DNA from: UBA11612 sp963976395
GTDB taxonomy: Bacteria; Pseudomonadota; Alphaproteobacteria; Rhodospirillales; Rhodospirillaceae
Direction of reading: 5' to 3'
Assembly (NCBI GenBank): GCA_963976395.1
Contig: CAXBLG010000011.1
Coordinates: 3,282 to 67,281 of the forward strand
DNA length: 64,000 nt
Shown: one piece after another, positions 25,848-35,700 of the stretch
Position numbering within the stretch: the stretch's first letter is position 1
Layout of the letters: every line of letters begins with the position of its first letter
Position numbers and translations under genes: made by a program
The notes under the pieces: model-generated
The model's database searches: none
Told to the model about the DNA's origin: nothing
What the model saw: only the letters and a program-made list of their open reading frames with translations

Positions 25848-26499
25848 TAAAACGAAGGCACCTTATCACCATCCATCTGCCGTCCTGAACCACATTGAAC
25901 GTAACTATGAGACCCGCGAATTTTGCATCGCATGTGAAGTTGAATCCGGAATCCACCACCGTAAATTGTCGGCGCGCTTTAACTCATCTCGATTCCTAAC
26001 GCCTCTTTACGGTGATCTATCCATGACCGTGCGGTCAGTCGCTAAGTTTGCTTACGCGTGAATGGTCCTTGAATGGTCTGGCCTCGTTTGGGAAAAAAGA
26101 GAACAGCATGGGTGGTCTAAGGTGTAATCAGCGGCGAATCTGGGCCGGTCTTTGCTGACCGCTTGGACAGCCCACGACTCGGCTTATGCACGCTTCGCGA
26201 GAACAAAAGGTGAAAATAGCCAATTTTTCCTTCATATTTAGGTAATTATTCGAAAATTACGTCTAAAATCACAAGGACGAGACCGCGCGAAAAGCGTACA
26301 TTTCTAACAATCAAGGTTGTCTATATGTAGCGGCTCAGAGATGGGCGCTATACGCGGGATCCGGGAGGGACCGCGCGTATTTGTGAGTAGTAGTTTTTGG
26401 CGAATTCGTCCCGATTTCGAAAGGGACAATTAATGTGTGATGATGGCGTGTGCCGTCACCGCTTTGGCCGAGCAACACTTGAAGTGTGGGGAGAGAACG
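25848..26499. other. Gene-free divergent regulatory region
   Basis: These 652 bp lie between the SLC13 transporter and the first DUF1552 gene. I see no coding frame with good character. Notable are a 14-bp perfect palindrome (26024-26037) and a GTCCC/GGGAC inverted repeat around a TTTCGAAA core (26408-26427) upstream of the DUF1552 start. Confidence 0.5.
26024..26037. promoter_or_regulatory. Palindrome resembling a TetR-family operator
   Basis: TGACCGTGCGGTCA is a perfect inverted repeat (six-base arms, two-base centre), a form common for TetR-type repressor sites. No TetR gene is in the window. A lone TGACCG half site occurs further downstream in the same gap. Confidence 0.35.
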
Positions 26500-27837
26500 A
26501 TGAACGGATTTAACAGACGTCGCGTCCTAAAGGGCATGTTGAACGGCGGTGCGGTGACAGTCGCCTTGCCTCTTCTCAATTGTTTCCTGAACGGAAACGG
26601 AACTGCGCTCGCCTCGGGTGCGCCGATGCCCGTGCGGTTCGGCACCTGGTCCTGGGGCCTTGGGATGAACTCACCGGTTTTCGTACCGAAAAAAACCGGC
26701 CCCAACTATGACCTGCCGGAAGAAATACAATCCCTGGCGCCAGTTCAGAAACACATCAATTTATTTACGAATTTCACCGCCTTCCGCGATGACATGCCGC
26801 TTTTGTGCCATACATCGGGATGGGTGATTCAAAGAACCGGCAGCGCTCCGAAAGACGGATCGCACATTCCAGGCGAAACCATCGACGTCACCATCGCCAA
26901 TCAGATCGGCCGCACTACACGGTTCAAGTCATTGACCACCACGGCGACCGGCGACGTCAAGGACACGATCAGCTACGAAAACGGCAATACACCCAACGCG
27001 CCGGAATGGTCGCCAATGGCTTTCTACACGCGCTTGTTCGGACCGGAGTTCCCCGATCCTAACGCCGAGAACTTCACCCCCGACCCTGCCGTCATGGTGC
27101 GCAAAAGCGTTCTGTCCAGCGTGATGGACGACACCCGCGGACTGATGCGCAAAGTGGGCACTGAGGACAGAGCCCGCCTTGATCAATACTTCACCGGCCT
27201 ACGCCACTTGGAGCAGCAATTCGCGCAGCGGCTGGCAAAGCCGGAGCCGATTGAGGCGTGCGTTCCAGGCGCGGCACCCGAAGAAAAATTGCAAGCCGGC
27301 AAGCAATCCGAACTGGTCGCGGCTCGTCACCGGATGATGACCGAGCTAATGGTCATGGCTCTTGCCTGTGATCAAACCCGGGTTTTCAATATGTCGTACG
27401 CGGCCCGCGGCACCTCGACCCTTAAGGTGGGTTATGAGAAACCGCACCACACCTGTACGCACGAAGAACCCCTCGACACGAGCCTTGGGTATCAACCGAT
27501 CGCTTCGTGGTTTACACGGCGCGCCATGGAAGCCTGGGCCGACTGCGTGAATGCTTTTACGAAGGTCAAGGAAGGTGACGGCACGCTGCTTGATAATGTT
27601 CTCATCTACGGCAGCACCGATGTTGGCTACGCCAGAATCCATTCCTTGGACGGCATGCCGGCCTTTACCGCCGGTCGTGCAGGCGGACGCGTCAAGACCG
27701 GTCTGCACATCGATGCCGGGAACACCAGCACAGCCCGTCTCGGCTATACCGCATTGCGTGTTATGGGCGTCGACACACCGTCGTGGGGCACCAACAGCAA
27801 CAACACCTCCAAGGAGATGGGGGAAATACTCGCTTAA
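26500..27837 (+). CDS. DUF1552 family exported protein, copy 1
   Basis: A 445-residue protein of DUF1552. The ATG at 26500 follows GGGGAGAG. The N-terminus NRRRVLKGMLNGGAVTVALPLLNCFL is a twin-arginine-type signal, so export folded to the periplasm is expected. Later marks are VRFGTWSWGLGM, PGETIDVTIANQIG, LACDQTRVFNMSY, HHTCTHEEP and DGTLLDNVLIYGSTD; the last is a sulfatase/alkaline-phosphatase-like block seen also in DUF1501-related proteins. DUF1552 proteins are otherwise best known beside DUF1592-type proteins, which are absent here. A close paralogue lies at 29162-30499. No enzymatic activity is known. Confidence 0.83.
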   Translation: MNGFNRRRVLKGMLNGGAVTVALPLLNCFLNGNGTALASGAPMPVRFGTWSWGLGMNSPVFVPKKTGPNYDLPEEIQSLAPVQKHINLFTNFTAFRDDMPLLCHTSGWVIQRTGSAPKDGSHIPGETIDVTIANQIGRTTRFKSLTTTATGDVKDTISYENGNTPNAPEWSPMAFYTRLFGPEFPDPNAENFTPDPAVMVRKSVLSSVMDDTRGLMRKVGTEDRARLDQYFTGLRHLEQQFAQRLAKPEPIEACVPGAAPEEKLQAGKQSELVAARHRMMTELMVMALACDQTRVFNMSYAARGTSTLKVGYEKPHHTCTHEEPLDTSLGYQPIASWFTRRAMEAWADCVNAFTKVKEGDGTLLDNVLIYGSTDVGYARIHSLDGMPAFTAGRAGGRVKTGLHIDAGNTSTARLGYTALRVMGVDTPSWGTNSNNTSKEMGEILA

Positions 27838-27880
27838 ACCGGCGCCGGTATACGGCACGGCTATATTTCAAGGAGTTCTT

Positions 27881-29041
27881 ATGAAACGTAATCTACTCGT
27901 AAAGTTTAACCGGTCGTCTATTGCGCCCCGGGTGTTAATGGCTGCAACGATCCTCGCGACATGTGGCGCCGGCAGTGCTATTGCCGAAGGTGATGCTTCC
28001 TCAGTGACTGATGCTTCCTCCGTTATTAAAGACGGTAAAATCGGCTACGTACTTTCTTACAAGCACTGGGCCTTATACCAAACTCCGGAAGGCAAGACTG
28101 AATGCCCGCAAGGCTTCAATGATGGCCCCCGCGAGCAGTTCAAGGTTCTGTTTCCCGACGATGGGCAAAAGCGGACCCTCATGGAAACTCAAATCGCCCG
28201 TGAGAGCGAAGTTTGGCATCCGGGCCTGTCGGAAGAACCTTACGAATTTCGTGAAGTCGAAGGAAAGGTCTCACGCGGCCTCAACCTTGACGGCAAAGTC
28301 AGCGCTGATGATTTCGTCAGCCCCGAGGGTGATGAAGGGATCGACAACCAGCTTTATCGCACCATCGGCTGCGTTGCGAACTTCAGAGGCCCCGACGGCA
28401 CGGCCTATCACTTTGAAAATTCTTTTATGCAAACCTATAATTTCAACCGGTTTGTGATCGAACTATCGGGTGTTGATGACATCGTCAACGATGATGACGT
28501 GACGGTGACTACTTACCGCGGGCTTGACTTCCTGCTCACTGACGCAACAGGAAAAGACTTTATTCCGGGCGGAACACAGCGCATCGACATGCGCTGGGGT
28601 AAGCCGTTCATTCAGGAGTTCAAGGGTAAGATCGTCGATGGCGTTCTGACCACCGAGGCCGCCGACGTAGATATGCCCTGGTCATCGACGTTTGCGACAA
28701 GCAGCGTTCACTCCTTGCGTGGTGTGAAGTTTGAAATGAAGATCACGCCCGATGGAGCTGAAGGTCTTATGGCCGGCTACGCTGACATCCAAGATTGGTA
28801 CTATCACGCGACCACGACATGGTCGACGCATCACCAGAGCTATGGCCAGGAATCTTCCCCGTCGATATACCGGGCAATGCACCGCCTTGCCGACGGCTAT
28901 CCTGATCCGAAGACCGGCAAAAACACCGCCCTTTCGATGGCTATTGATGTGAAATTTACGCAGGTCTTCATCGTCCGTCCGTCACAGGAAGTGGCCTCCG
29001 AGGATGCAAAAACAATGGACCGCGTTGCATCAGCTAAGTAA
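27881..29041 (+). CDS. Exported protein of unknown function (386 residues)
   Basis: The ATG at 27881 follows AAGGAG, and the product starts with a signal peptide ending near GSAIA. The mature part is acidic, beta-rich in appearance and rich in aromatic residues, with two Cys (TECPQGF and IGCVANF) and segments such as DGKIGYVLSYKHWALYQT, FENSFMQTYNFNRFVIELSG and WYYHATTTWSTHHQSYGQ. I do not recognise a domain. It lies between two DUF1552 paralogues, 43 bp after the first, and is surely part of the same operon. Its fixed place there suggests joint function with the DUF1552 proteins. Confidence 0.8.
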   Translation: MKRNLLVKFNRSSIAPRVLMAATILATCGAGSAIAEGDASSVTDASSVIKDGKIGYVLSYKHWALYQTPEGKTECPQGFNDGPREQFKVLFPDDGQKRTLMETQIARESEVWHPGLSEEPYEFREVEGKVSRGLNLDGKVSADDFVSPEGDEGIDNQLYRTIGCVANFRGPDGTAYHFENSFMQTYNFNRFVIELSGVDDIVNDDDVTVTTYRGLDFLLTDATGKDFIPGGTQRIDMRWGKPFIQEFKGKIVDGVLTTEAADVDMPWSSTFATSSVHSLRGVKFEMKITPDGAEGLMAGYADIQDWYYHATTTWSTHHQSYGQESSPSIYRAMHRLADGYPDPKTGKNTALSMAIDVKFTQVFIVRPSQEVASEDAKTMDRVASAK

Positions 29042-29161
29042 CGCACTTCGTTCAAGCCATGTGGCCGAATACCGGCCGCATGGCAGCAACGAAGACCGCT
29101 CGAACGGCTCCTTGCCTTCGCAACCCGTCGTTGGAGACCATTAAAGCCGAGGGAGTTCGAC

Positions 29162-30499
29162 ATGAACGGACTGAATAGACGCCGTGTGTTGAGAGGTATG
29201 CTGAACGGCGGCGCGGTATCGGTCGCCTTACCGTTTCTCAACTGCTTTCTTAACGGTAACGGCACAGCCCTAGCTTCCGGCGCACCGATGCCAGTGCGAT
29301 TTGGAACATGGTCTTGGGGCCTTGGGATGACGGAGAAAGTCTTCGTCCCCAAAAAAACCGGGGTAAACTACGACCTGCCCGAAGAAATTGCTTCTCTGAA
29401 GCCCGTTCAACAACACATCAATCTGTTCACGAACGCCAATGCTTTTCGAGATAATTACGCAAACCTGTGTCACTACACCGGCTGGGTAATTCTGCGCACC
29501 GGCGCTGCTCCGAAAGACGGCAACGATATTCCTGGCGAGACCATAGATGTGACCATCGCCAATCAGATTGGCGGCGCTAACCGCTTCAAGTCGTTGACAG
29601 CAACCGCAACAACAGAAGTGCGCAGCACCCACAGCTATCAAAACAGCACGACGCCGAATCTCCCGGACGTATCGCCGATAGACTTTTACACCCGTCTATT
29701 CGGCCCTGAGTTCCCCGACCCCAATGCCAAAAACTTCACACCCGATCCGCGCGTTATGGTTCGCAAGAGCGTCCTATCCGGCGTTATGGAGGATACGCGA
29801 GGCTTGATGCGCAAAGTCGGTTCGGAAGACAAAGCTCGGTTAGATCAATACTTCACAGGTTTGCGCCAACTTGAGCAACAATTCGAACAGCGTCTGACAA
29901 AACCCGAACCCATTGCCGCATGCCAACCCAGCGGAGCCCCTAAGGAAGTCCTTCCGCCGGGACGGGAAGCCGAGGTGCTGGCCGCCCGCCATCGTATGAT
30001 GACCGAACTCATGGTCATGGCTGTGGCCTGTGATCAGACCCGTGTCTTCAACATGCATTATACAACCCGCGCCGGAGACGCGACCAAGGCCGGCTATGAA
30101 AAGCCGCACCACACGGCAACTCATGAAGAACCCATTGATGACGTGCTTGGGTATCAACCCACCGTCTCGTGGTTTACGCGACGCGCCATGGAGGCTTGGG
30201 CGGATTACGTTCAGGCTTATACTAAGATTCCGGAGGGCGACGGAACCCTACTGGACAATGTGCTGATCTACGCGACAACAGATCACGGCTACGCCCGCAT
30301 TCATTCGCTTGATGGAATGCCGATGTTTACCGCCGGACGCGCCGGTGGACGCATAAAGACAGGTTTGCATGTCGATATGGGAGCCACCTCCGGCGTTCGC
30401 CTTGGCTACACAGCTTTGCGCACCATGGGCGTTGAGACCCCCTCTTGGGGCACCAAGAGCAATGCGACCTCGAAAGAGGTTGGAGAAATTCTAGTTTAG
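29162..30499 (+). CDS. DUF1552 family exported protein, copy 2
   Basis: A second 445-residue DUF1552 protein, equal in length to copy 1 and by eye identical at roughly three quarters of positions, including the Arg-rich export signal NRRRVLRGMLNGGAVSVALPFLNC. The two differ most in the 150-180 region and around residue 310, where copy 1 has two Cys that copy 2 lacks (HHTCTHEEP against HHTATHEEP, ADCVNAF against ADYVQAY). This looks like tandem duplication followed by divergence, with the 386-residue gene between. GAGGGAG lies before the ATG. Confidence 0.83.
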   Translation: MNGLNRRRVLRGMLNGGAVSVALPFLNCFLNGNGTALASGAPMPVRFGTWSWGLGMTEKVFVPKKTGVNYDLPEEIASLKPVQQHINLFTNANAFRDNYANLCHYTGWVILRTGAAPKDGNDIPGETIDVTIANQIGGANRFKSLTATATTEVRSTHSYQNSTTPNLPDVSPIDFYTRLFGPEFPDPNAKNFTPDPRVMVRKSVLSGVMEDTRGLMRKVGSEDKARLDQYFTGLRQLEQQFEQRLTKPEPIAACQPSGAPKEVLPPGREAEVLAARHRMMTELMVMAVACDQTRVFNMHYTTRAGDATKAGYEKPHHTATHEEPIDDVLGYQPTVSWFTRRAMEAWADYVQAYTKIPEGDGTLLDNVLIYATTDHGYARIHSLDGMPMFTAGRAGGRIKTGLHVDMGATSGVRLGYTALRTMGVETPSWGTKSNATSKEVGEILV

Positions 30500-30553
30500 A
30501 ACACCAGGTTAAGAAATACCAACGAGCGACTCTTTTTGTAAGGAATGGAAGAC

Positions 30554-31939
30554 ATGCGTCTACAGCGGAAAATTGTTGGCGGGATCGCCGTAACCGCCCT
30601 ACTCACGAGCCTTGGTGCAATCGCATCAGTTCAGGCCCAGGAGTATTGGCAAGCGGCTAACGATCCAACAACCGAAGACTATGTACGGGCACCGTTGCCC
30701 AAAGGCTTTAGCGTTCAGGCTACCGAACTCGAAGGACCGGTTTTCGCCGACTCCCGCGGCATGACACTATATTCCTGGCCACTGCATAGACTGCGCAACG
30801 GTGATCTCGGAGACCGGAAAGGCGAAACGCCATCATGCATAGACAAAGTGTACACAACCAACTCCGGGCTGATGAGCCCCTATCCCGGTGGTTATGAGCT
30901 TCCTGAACTCGACACACGCCCGAGCTGCGTTGAATTGTGGCCGCCGGTTCTTGCAGAAGACGGCGCCGAGCCCGTCGGCAAGTGGACTATTGTAGAGCGC
31001 GATGACGGCTCTAAGCAGTGGGCATACGACGAATTTCCCTTGTACACCTCCGTACTGGACAGCAAGCCAGGCGACGTTATGGGTGGTACCCGGTTCGAGG
31101 CCAGAGGCGATGGCCCTGCGGTTCGCGAGCCTGTTGGCCCGCCACCGAGCGTTCCGCCGTCCATGGCAGTCGCGCAAATGACCACAGGCCGGATGGTTGT
31201 GAACCATGAGGGATACGCCGTTTATGCCTGGGAAGGCGATGAACCCAACAAATCGAATTGCGTGGGATCTTGTCTGGATTCATGGAAGCCGGTTCTCGCG
31301 CCGGAGACGGCAAATCCTCAAGGTGAATGGTCGATCACCCAGCGGTCCCCCGGCATCGGTCAGTGGACCTATCGAGGACACCCGCTTTACACCCACATCG
31401 CGGATACGCGTTACCGCGCCTTCACGGGAAGCGATGTCCCCGGCTGGCAAAATGTGTTCACACAGCGTATGCCCGCCCCGCCGCAGGAATTCACGATACA
31501 AGATGCTCGGATCGGTCATGTTCTCGCAGACTCAAATGGCCGGACGATTTACGTTTATAATTGCGGCGACGACGCCCCTGACCAACTGGCGTGCGATAAC
31601 CCGAACAGCACGCAGGCTTACCGCATGGCGATTTGCGGCGGTGGAGATCCGGACGTTTGCGTGAAGACTTGGCCGTATGTGGTTGCTTCGGAAGGTGCGT
31701 CGAGCGATAGCCGGAGCTGGAGCGTTATAACCATTGATCCTAAGACCGGTCATTTTGCCGAACCGGATCAAGCGGGTGCGTTGCGGGTTTGGGCGTTTCG
31801 CGGACGGCCTGTTTACACCTTCGCCGGCGATGACCGGGTCGGAGAAACCGAAGGTGATGCCTGGGGCGAATTCTACGGATATCGCAATGGGTTTAAGGCC
31901 TTTTGGCTGAGAGACGACTTCCTCAGCAACGCCGGCTAA
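30554..31939 (+). CDS. COG4315-type secreted repeat protein
   Basis: A 461-residue exported protein with a signal peptide ending near SVQA. Three divergent repeats of the COG4315/Lipoprotein_15 type are visible at about residues 50-185, 200-305 and 320-450. Each has a strand like GMTLYSW, GYAVYAWEGD or GRTIYVYNCGDD, a Cys-containing xCxxxWPPV-type loop and a QWAYDEFPLY-type end. No lipobox was seen. The start at 30554 is preferred over the ATG nine bases earlier because of the GGA spacing. It closes the DUF1552 operon. The function is unknown; single-repeat relatives are cell-surface proteins. Confidence 0.78.
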   Translation: MRLQRKIVGGIAVTALLTSLGAIASVQAQEYWQAANDPTTEDYVRAPLPKGFSVQATELEGPVFADSRGMTLYSWPLHRLRNGDLGDRKGETPSCIDKVYTTNSGLMSPYPGGYELPELDTRPSCVELWPPVLAEDGAEPVGKWTIVERDDGSKQWAYDEFPLYTSVLDSKPGDVMGGTRFEARGDGPAVREPVGPPPSVPPSMAVAQMTTGRMVVNHEGYAVYAWEGDEPNKSNCVGSCLDSWKPVLAPETANPQGEWSITQRSPGIGQWTYRGHPLYTHIADTRYRAFTGSDVPGWQNVFTQRMPAPPQEFTIQDARIGHVLADSNGRTIYVYNCGDDAPDQLACDNPNSTQAYRMAICGGGDPDVCVKTWPYVVASEGASSDSRSWSVITIDPKTGHFAEPDQAGALRVWAFRGRPVYTFAGDDRVGETEGDAWGEFYGYRNGFKAFWLRDDFLSNAG

Positions 31940-31961
31940 TTATTTGGCGAGCGAAAATTCA

Positions 31962-32004
31962 ACGGGCGCGGGATTGATTTTATCAACCCTGCGCCCGTTT
32001 TTTT
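31962..32004 (+). terminator. Terminator of the DUF1552 operon
   Basis: ACGGGCGCGGG (31962-31972) pairs with CCCTGCGCCCGT (31987-31998) with one bulge. The loop contains a further TTGAT/ATCAA pairing, and a run of seven T follows. It sits shortly after the COG4315 gene stop. Confidence 0.88.
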
Positions 32005-32033
32005 ATGATGATCCTTAAGAGCGGACCGCCGAC

Positions 32034-32582
32034 CTAGAGTTCCCCCGGCGCAATAATCACCGCAAACGTCGCCAAAAGACGTGTAACGCCCTCGGTAATA
32101 TGCACCGCAGATAACGTCGTTCCCGTGATTGATTGAACCTTACTGTCATCTCGTATCTTGCCGTAACGCGTCCCGGCAAACTCGCCATGCCGCGCGCCCG
32201 TGAATTGATCTCGCCAGGCCGGGTGCCTGATTTGATTGTACTGTTCCCAGCACTCCAAAATCTCAATGCCCGTGACAGCGCCAGTTTCATCCAGCCCGAC
32301 TGCGTAGCTAACCCAATCGTCCTTGCCCCGAACTTGATCGATGATAAACCAGCCGCCAGTCGAAACGCGCCAAACACGGACCTTGCGATTCCACACTTTC
32401 ACATCAATCTCGGAGACGATCTGGTCGATCTGGTCGTCTGTCAGTGTACGGAAGTCGTTGGTAAAGGTCGCGCCCGGAAAAAGAATGTTTTGCGCTTGAT
32501 CCAGCGTAAGGTAATGAGCGCCGGCCAACGCAGGCGCGCTGGCGATCACCGCCGCCGGTACCATCAATAACTCCCAACGCAT
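32034..32582 (-). CDS. FMN-binding domain protein
   Basis: A 182-residue exported protein with a signal peptide ending near APALA and a C-terminal FMN_bind domain. The flavin acceptor region reads QSITGTTLSA at residues 150-159, a variant of the usual Dxx(S/T)GATxS: the Asp is Gln and the Ala is Thr, while the acceptor Thr156 remains. It could be modified by the ApbE encoded at 15.1 kb. It stands alone between the DUF1552 cluster and the RND operon. Related stand-alone FMN_bind proteins act as periplasmic electron carriers; the partner here is not evident. Confidence 0.78.
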   Translation of the reverse strand: MRWELLMVPAAVIASAPALAGAHYLTLDQAQNILFPGATFTNDFRTLTDDQIDQIVSEIDVKVWNRKVRVWRVSTGGWFIIDQVRGKDDWVSYAVGLDETGAVTGIEILECWEQYNQIRHPAWRDQFTGARHGEFAGTRYGKIRDDSKVQSITGTTLSAVHITEGVTRLLATFAVIIAPGEL

Positions 32583-32798
32583 TCATACTCTCCCGAAACA
32601 ATAGTCTCCATCGCGAACTACCTTTAGACGCCGAACGATTGCGTGTAAACGATCCGAGGTCGCCTGCATTTAAGCAAAGAAAATTCTACTTACGTAGCAA
32701 GTTTTATTCATTTCAGCCGTTTTTTTACACGCTTTCTTGCATGAAAATTCATTTCGCACACCCCGTTCTGCATGACGGAAATCTGTGCGAATCACATG

Positions 32799-35700
32799 CT
32801 ACTCAGCGGCTTCAGCAGCCGTGTTGGATCGGCCGTTCGCCGCATTTCGTTTATCGCGCCATGCACGGAATCGTCCACCGGCCTCCTCACCCAACAACAA
32901 TAGTGTTGGGGTCAACACCAACGTTAAAACTGTCGCAAAGGTAAGGCCGCCGGCTATGGCGCTGGATAACTCCGTCCACCACTGCGTTGATGGAGCACCG
33001 AAACTAATTGAGCGTCCGATCAAATCGATATTCATGCCCAATACCATCGGCAATAGCCCAAGTATGGTTGTCACGGAGGTCAATAGGATCGGGCGCAATC
33101 GTTCCGCTCCCGCACTAAGGATGGCGTCCATGGGGCTCAACCCCTCCTGTCGGCGAAGTTGATTGTACGTATCGATAAGTACGATGTTGTTGTTCACGAC
33201 AATGCCTGCCAGAGCAATTACACCGATGCCGCCCATGACAACTCCGAATGGTTCTCCTCTAACCAGCGCCCCGATCAGAACACCCGCAGTCGAAAACACA
33301 ATTGCGGAAAGAACTAAGAAGGCCTGATAAACGCTGTTAAATTGGGTAACCAAAATGATGAGCATCAGGAACATAGCCGCGACAAAAGCACTGATCAGAA
33401 AGACGGCCGCCTCTTCCTGCTCTTCAATTTGGCCGGCGAAGGTCACGGATACACCCGGCGGGAGATCAACACCCGCTAGTCTCGTTTGCAGTTCTACAAT
33501 GTGATTCGTCACATTTACGGTCTTATCGACGTCCGCATCAATTTTCATGACCCGGCGACCGTTTATACGCTCGATCGTGCCGGTTTTCACACCAGGTTCT
33601 AAATTCACAAAATTGCGAATGGGCACATAACCCTGGCTGGTCGGAATTCGCAGTTGCTCTAGCTGTTCTAGCGTCCGATTTCCGGGTGGAAACCGGACAC
33701 GAATATCAACCTCATCGTCGGAATCATCAGGACGATATTCCGCAACGGTCACCCCCATGGTCAGCAACTGAACGGCCTGGCCCAGCAAGGTCACGTCGGC
33801 GCCATACCGAGCCGCTTCATTGCGATCAACCTTCAACGCCCATTCTATGCCGGGGACGGGACGGCCATCTTCCACGTCAATAAATCCGCCCATGTCTTCC
33901 ATGATGGCCCGCACCTGCCCGACGGCGCCAGCAAGGTCGGCACCGTCACGGCCCGTAACCTGCAATTGCAACGGCTTGCCCTGTGAAGGGCCTTGATCGG
34001 GCGTCCGAACTTCGATTTTTAATCCCGGGACAGCGGCAACGGCGGCGCGAATATCGCGAATGATGGCCTCAGCCGGGCGGCGCATATCCCAATCCACCAG
34101 TTCCAACTGCAGAACGCCGATGACATCTTCCGCCATACTTTGTGACTGCTCGGCTCCGACACGGGCATAAACATGCTCGAGCTCGGGCATATCCAGCAGG
34201 CGTTCTTCCGTCTGCCGAACAAGCACATCTTTCTCCCAGATCGAGAGGTTGCCGCGCGCCTGAACCTGAACTTGTATGAACTCTGGCTCGACTTCCGGAA
34301 AAAACGACACGCCCGGACCGAATACGCCGTAGGTCACATAAGTCCCCAGCAGCATTGCAACCGCCACACCAAAGGTGGCAAGTGGACGCATATTTAGTCG
34401 CTTCAAGGTGCGAACGTAGAGTCCCGTAAACCCGCCCAATCTCTCAGGGTTTACCGAGATCTCGCTCTGAAATGAGTCTTTCCCGCCTGCCTTGTCACTG
34501 TCTGGTGTCAAACCTGTTCTAGATGCGAGAACACTGCCAAGTACCGGAATGAAAATCAGCGCCATGAACAAAGATGCACCCAGTGTCATCATCACGGTGA
34601 TGGGGATGAATTTCATGAACTCACCTACCATGCCGCTCCAAAATAACAGCGGAACGAAAACTGCAAGTGTCGTGGCCGTGGACGTAATAATGGGCCACGC
34701 CATCCGTTTGGCCGCCACTGCATAGGCTTCGCGCGGGCTATATCCGGCATCGAGTTTACGGTCTGCAAGTTCAGCCGTGACAATCGCACCATCGACAAGC
34801 ATGCCCACCACAAGAATTAAACTGAACAGAACAACCATGTTCAGCGTGTATCCCATGGCAAAAATGATGGCGATGCCAGTGAGAAACGATCCTGGAATCG
34901 CGATACCCACCAAAATGGACGACCGCAAACCGAGAGCCGCGACAATCACGATCATGACAAGAATGATCGCGGCGATGACATTGTTTTCAAGGTCGCCAAG
35001 CATCATGCGGACGGGCTCAGAGCCGTCTTGGAGGTAGCCCACCGATACGGTCGCGGGCCAGTTCGGCTTTTGGGTCTCCACCAGCGCGCGCACAGCTTCG
35101 ACGGTTTCGATAATATTAGCCCCGACGCGTTTTTTGACTTCCAAACTCACAGACGTTTGCCCGCCGAGCCGCGCAAAACTGTTTGGATCTTTGTAGGTCC
35201 GGCGAATTGTCGCGACATCTTCAAACGAAACGACTGTACTGCCGTCCACCTTCACAGGCATGCTTAGAATGTCTTCAATGTCCTCAATGACGCCGGGGAC
35301 TTTAAGAGCGATACGCCCCGCCCCCGTATCCAACGACCCCGCAGCAACCAGCTTGTTATTCCGGCGAACTTGGCTAATCAGTGCTTCGAATGAGATATCA
35401 TACGTTTCGAGCATGGTCGGATCGACGAGGATCTCGACAACCTCCTCGCGCGCGCCGCCAATATCGACACTCAAAACACCGGCCAGAGATTCGAGTTGCT
35501 CTTCCAGGCGATTGGCAAGTTCCTGCAATGTCCGTTGCGGCGCATCACCCGACAACACGACAGTAAGAATGGGAAACAATCCGAGATTAATCTCATTTAC
35601 AGTCGGTTCTTCGGCCTCTTGCGGCAGTTCCGCCTTTACCCGATCCACGGATTCGCGCACATCGTTGAGGGCGACTTTCGCATCTATACTTGGGTCGAAT

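Noticed and set aside
26408..26427. GTCCC/GGGAC repeat near the DUF1552 start as a terminator
   Set aside because: No T tract on either side and no upstream gene on the plus strand; left only as a possible regulatory hairpin.
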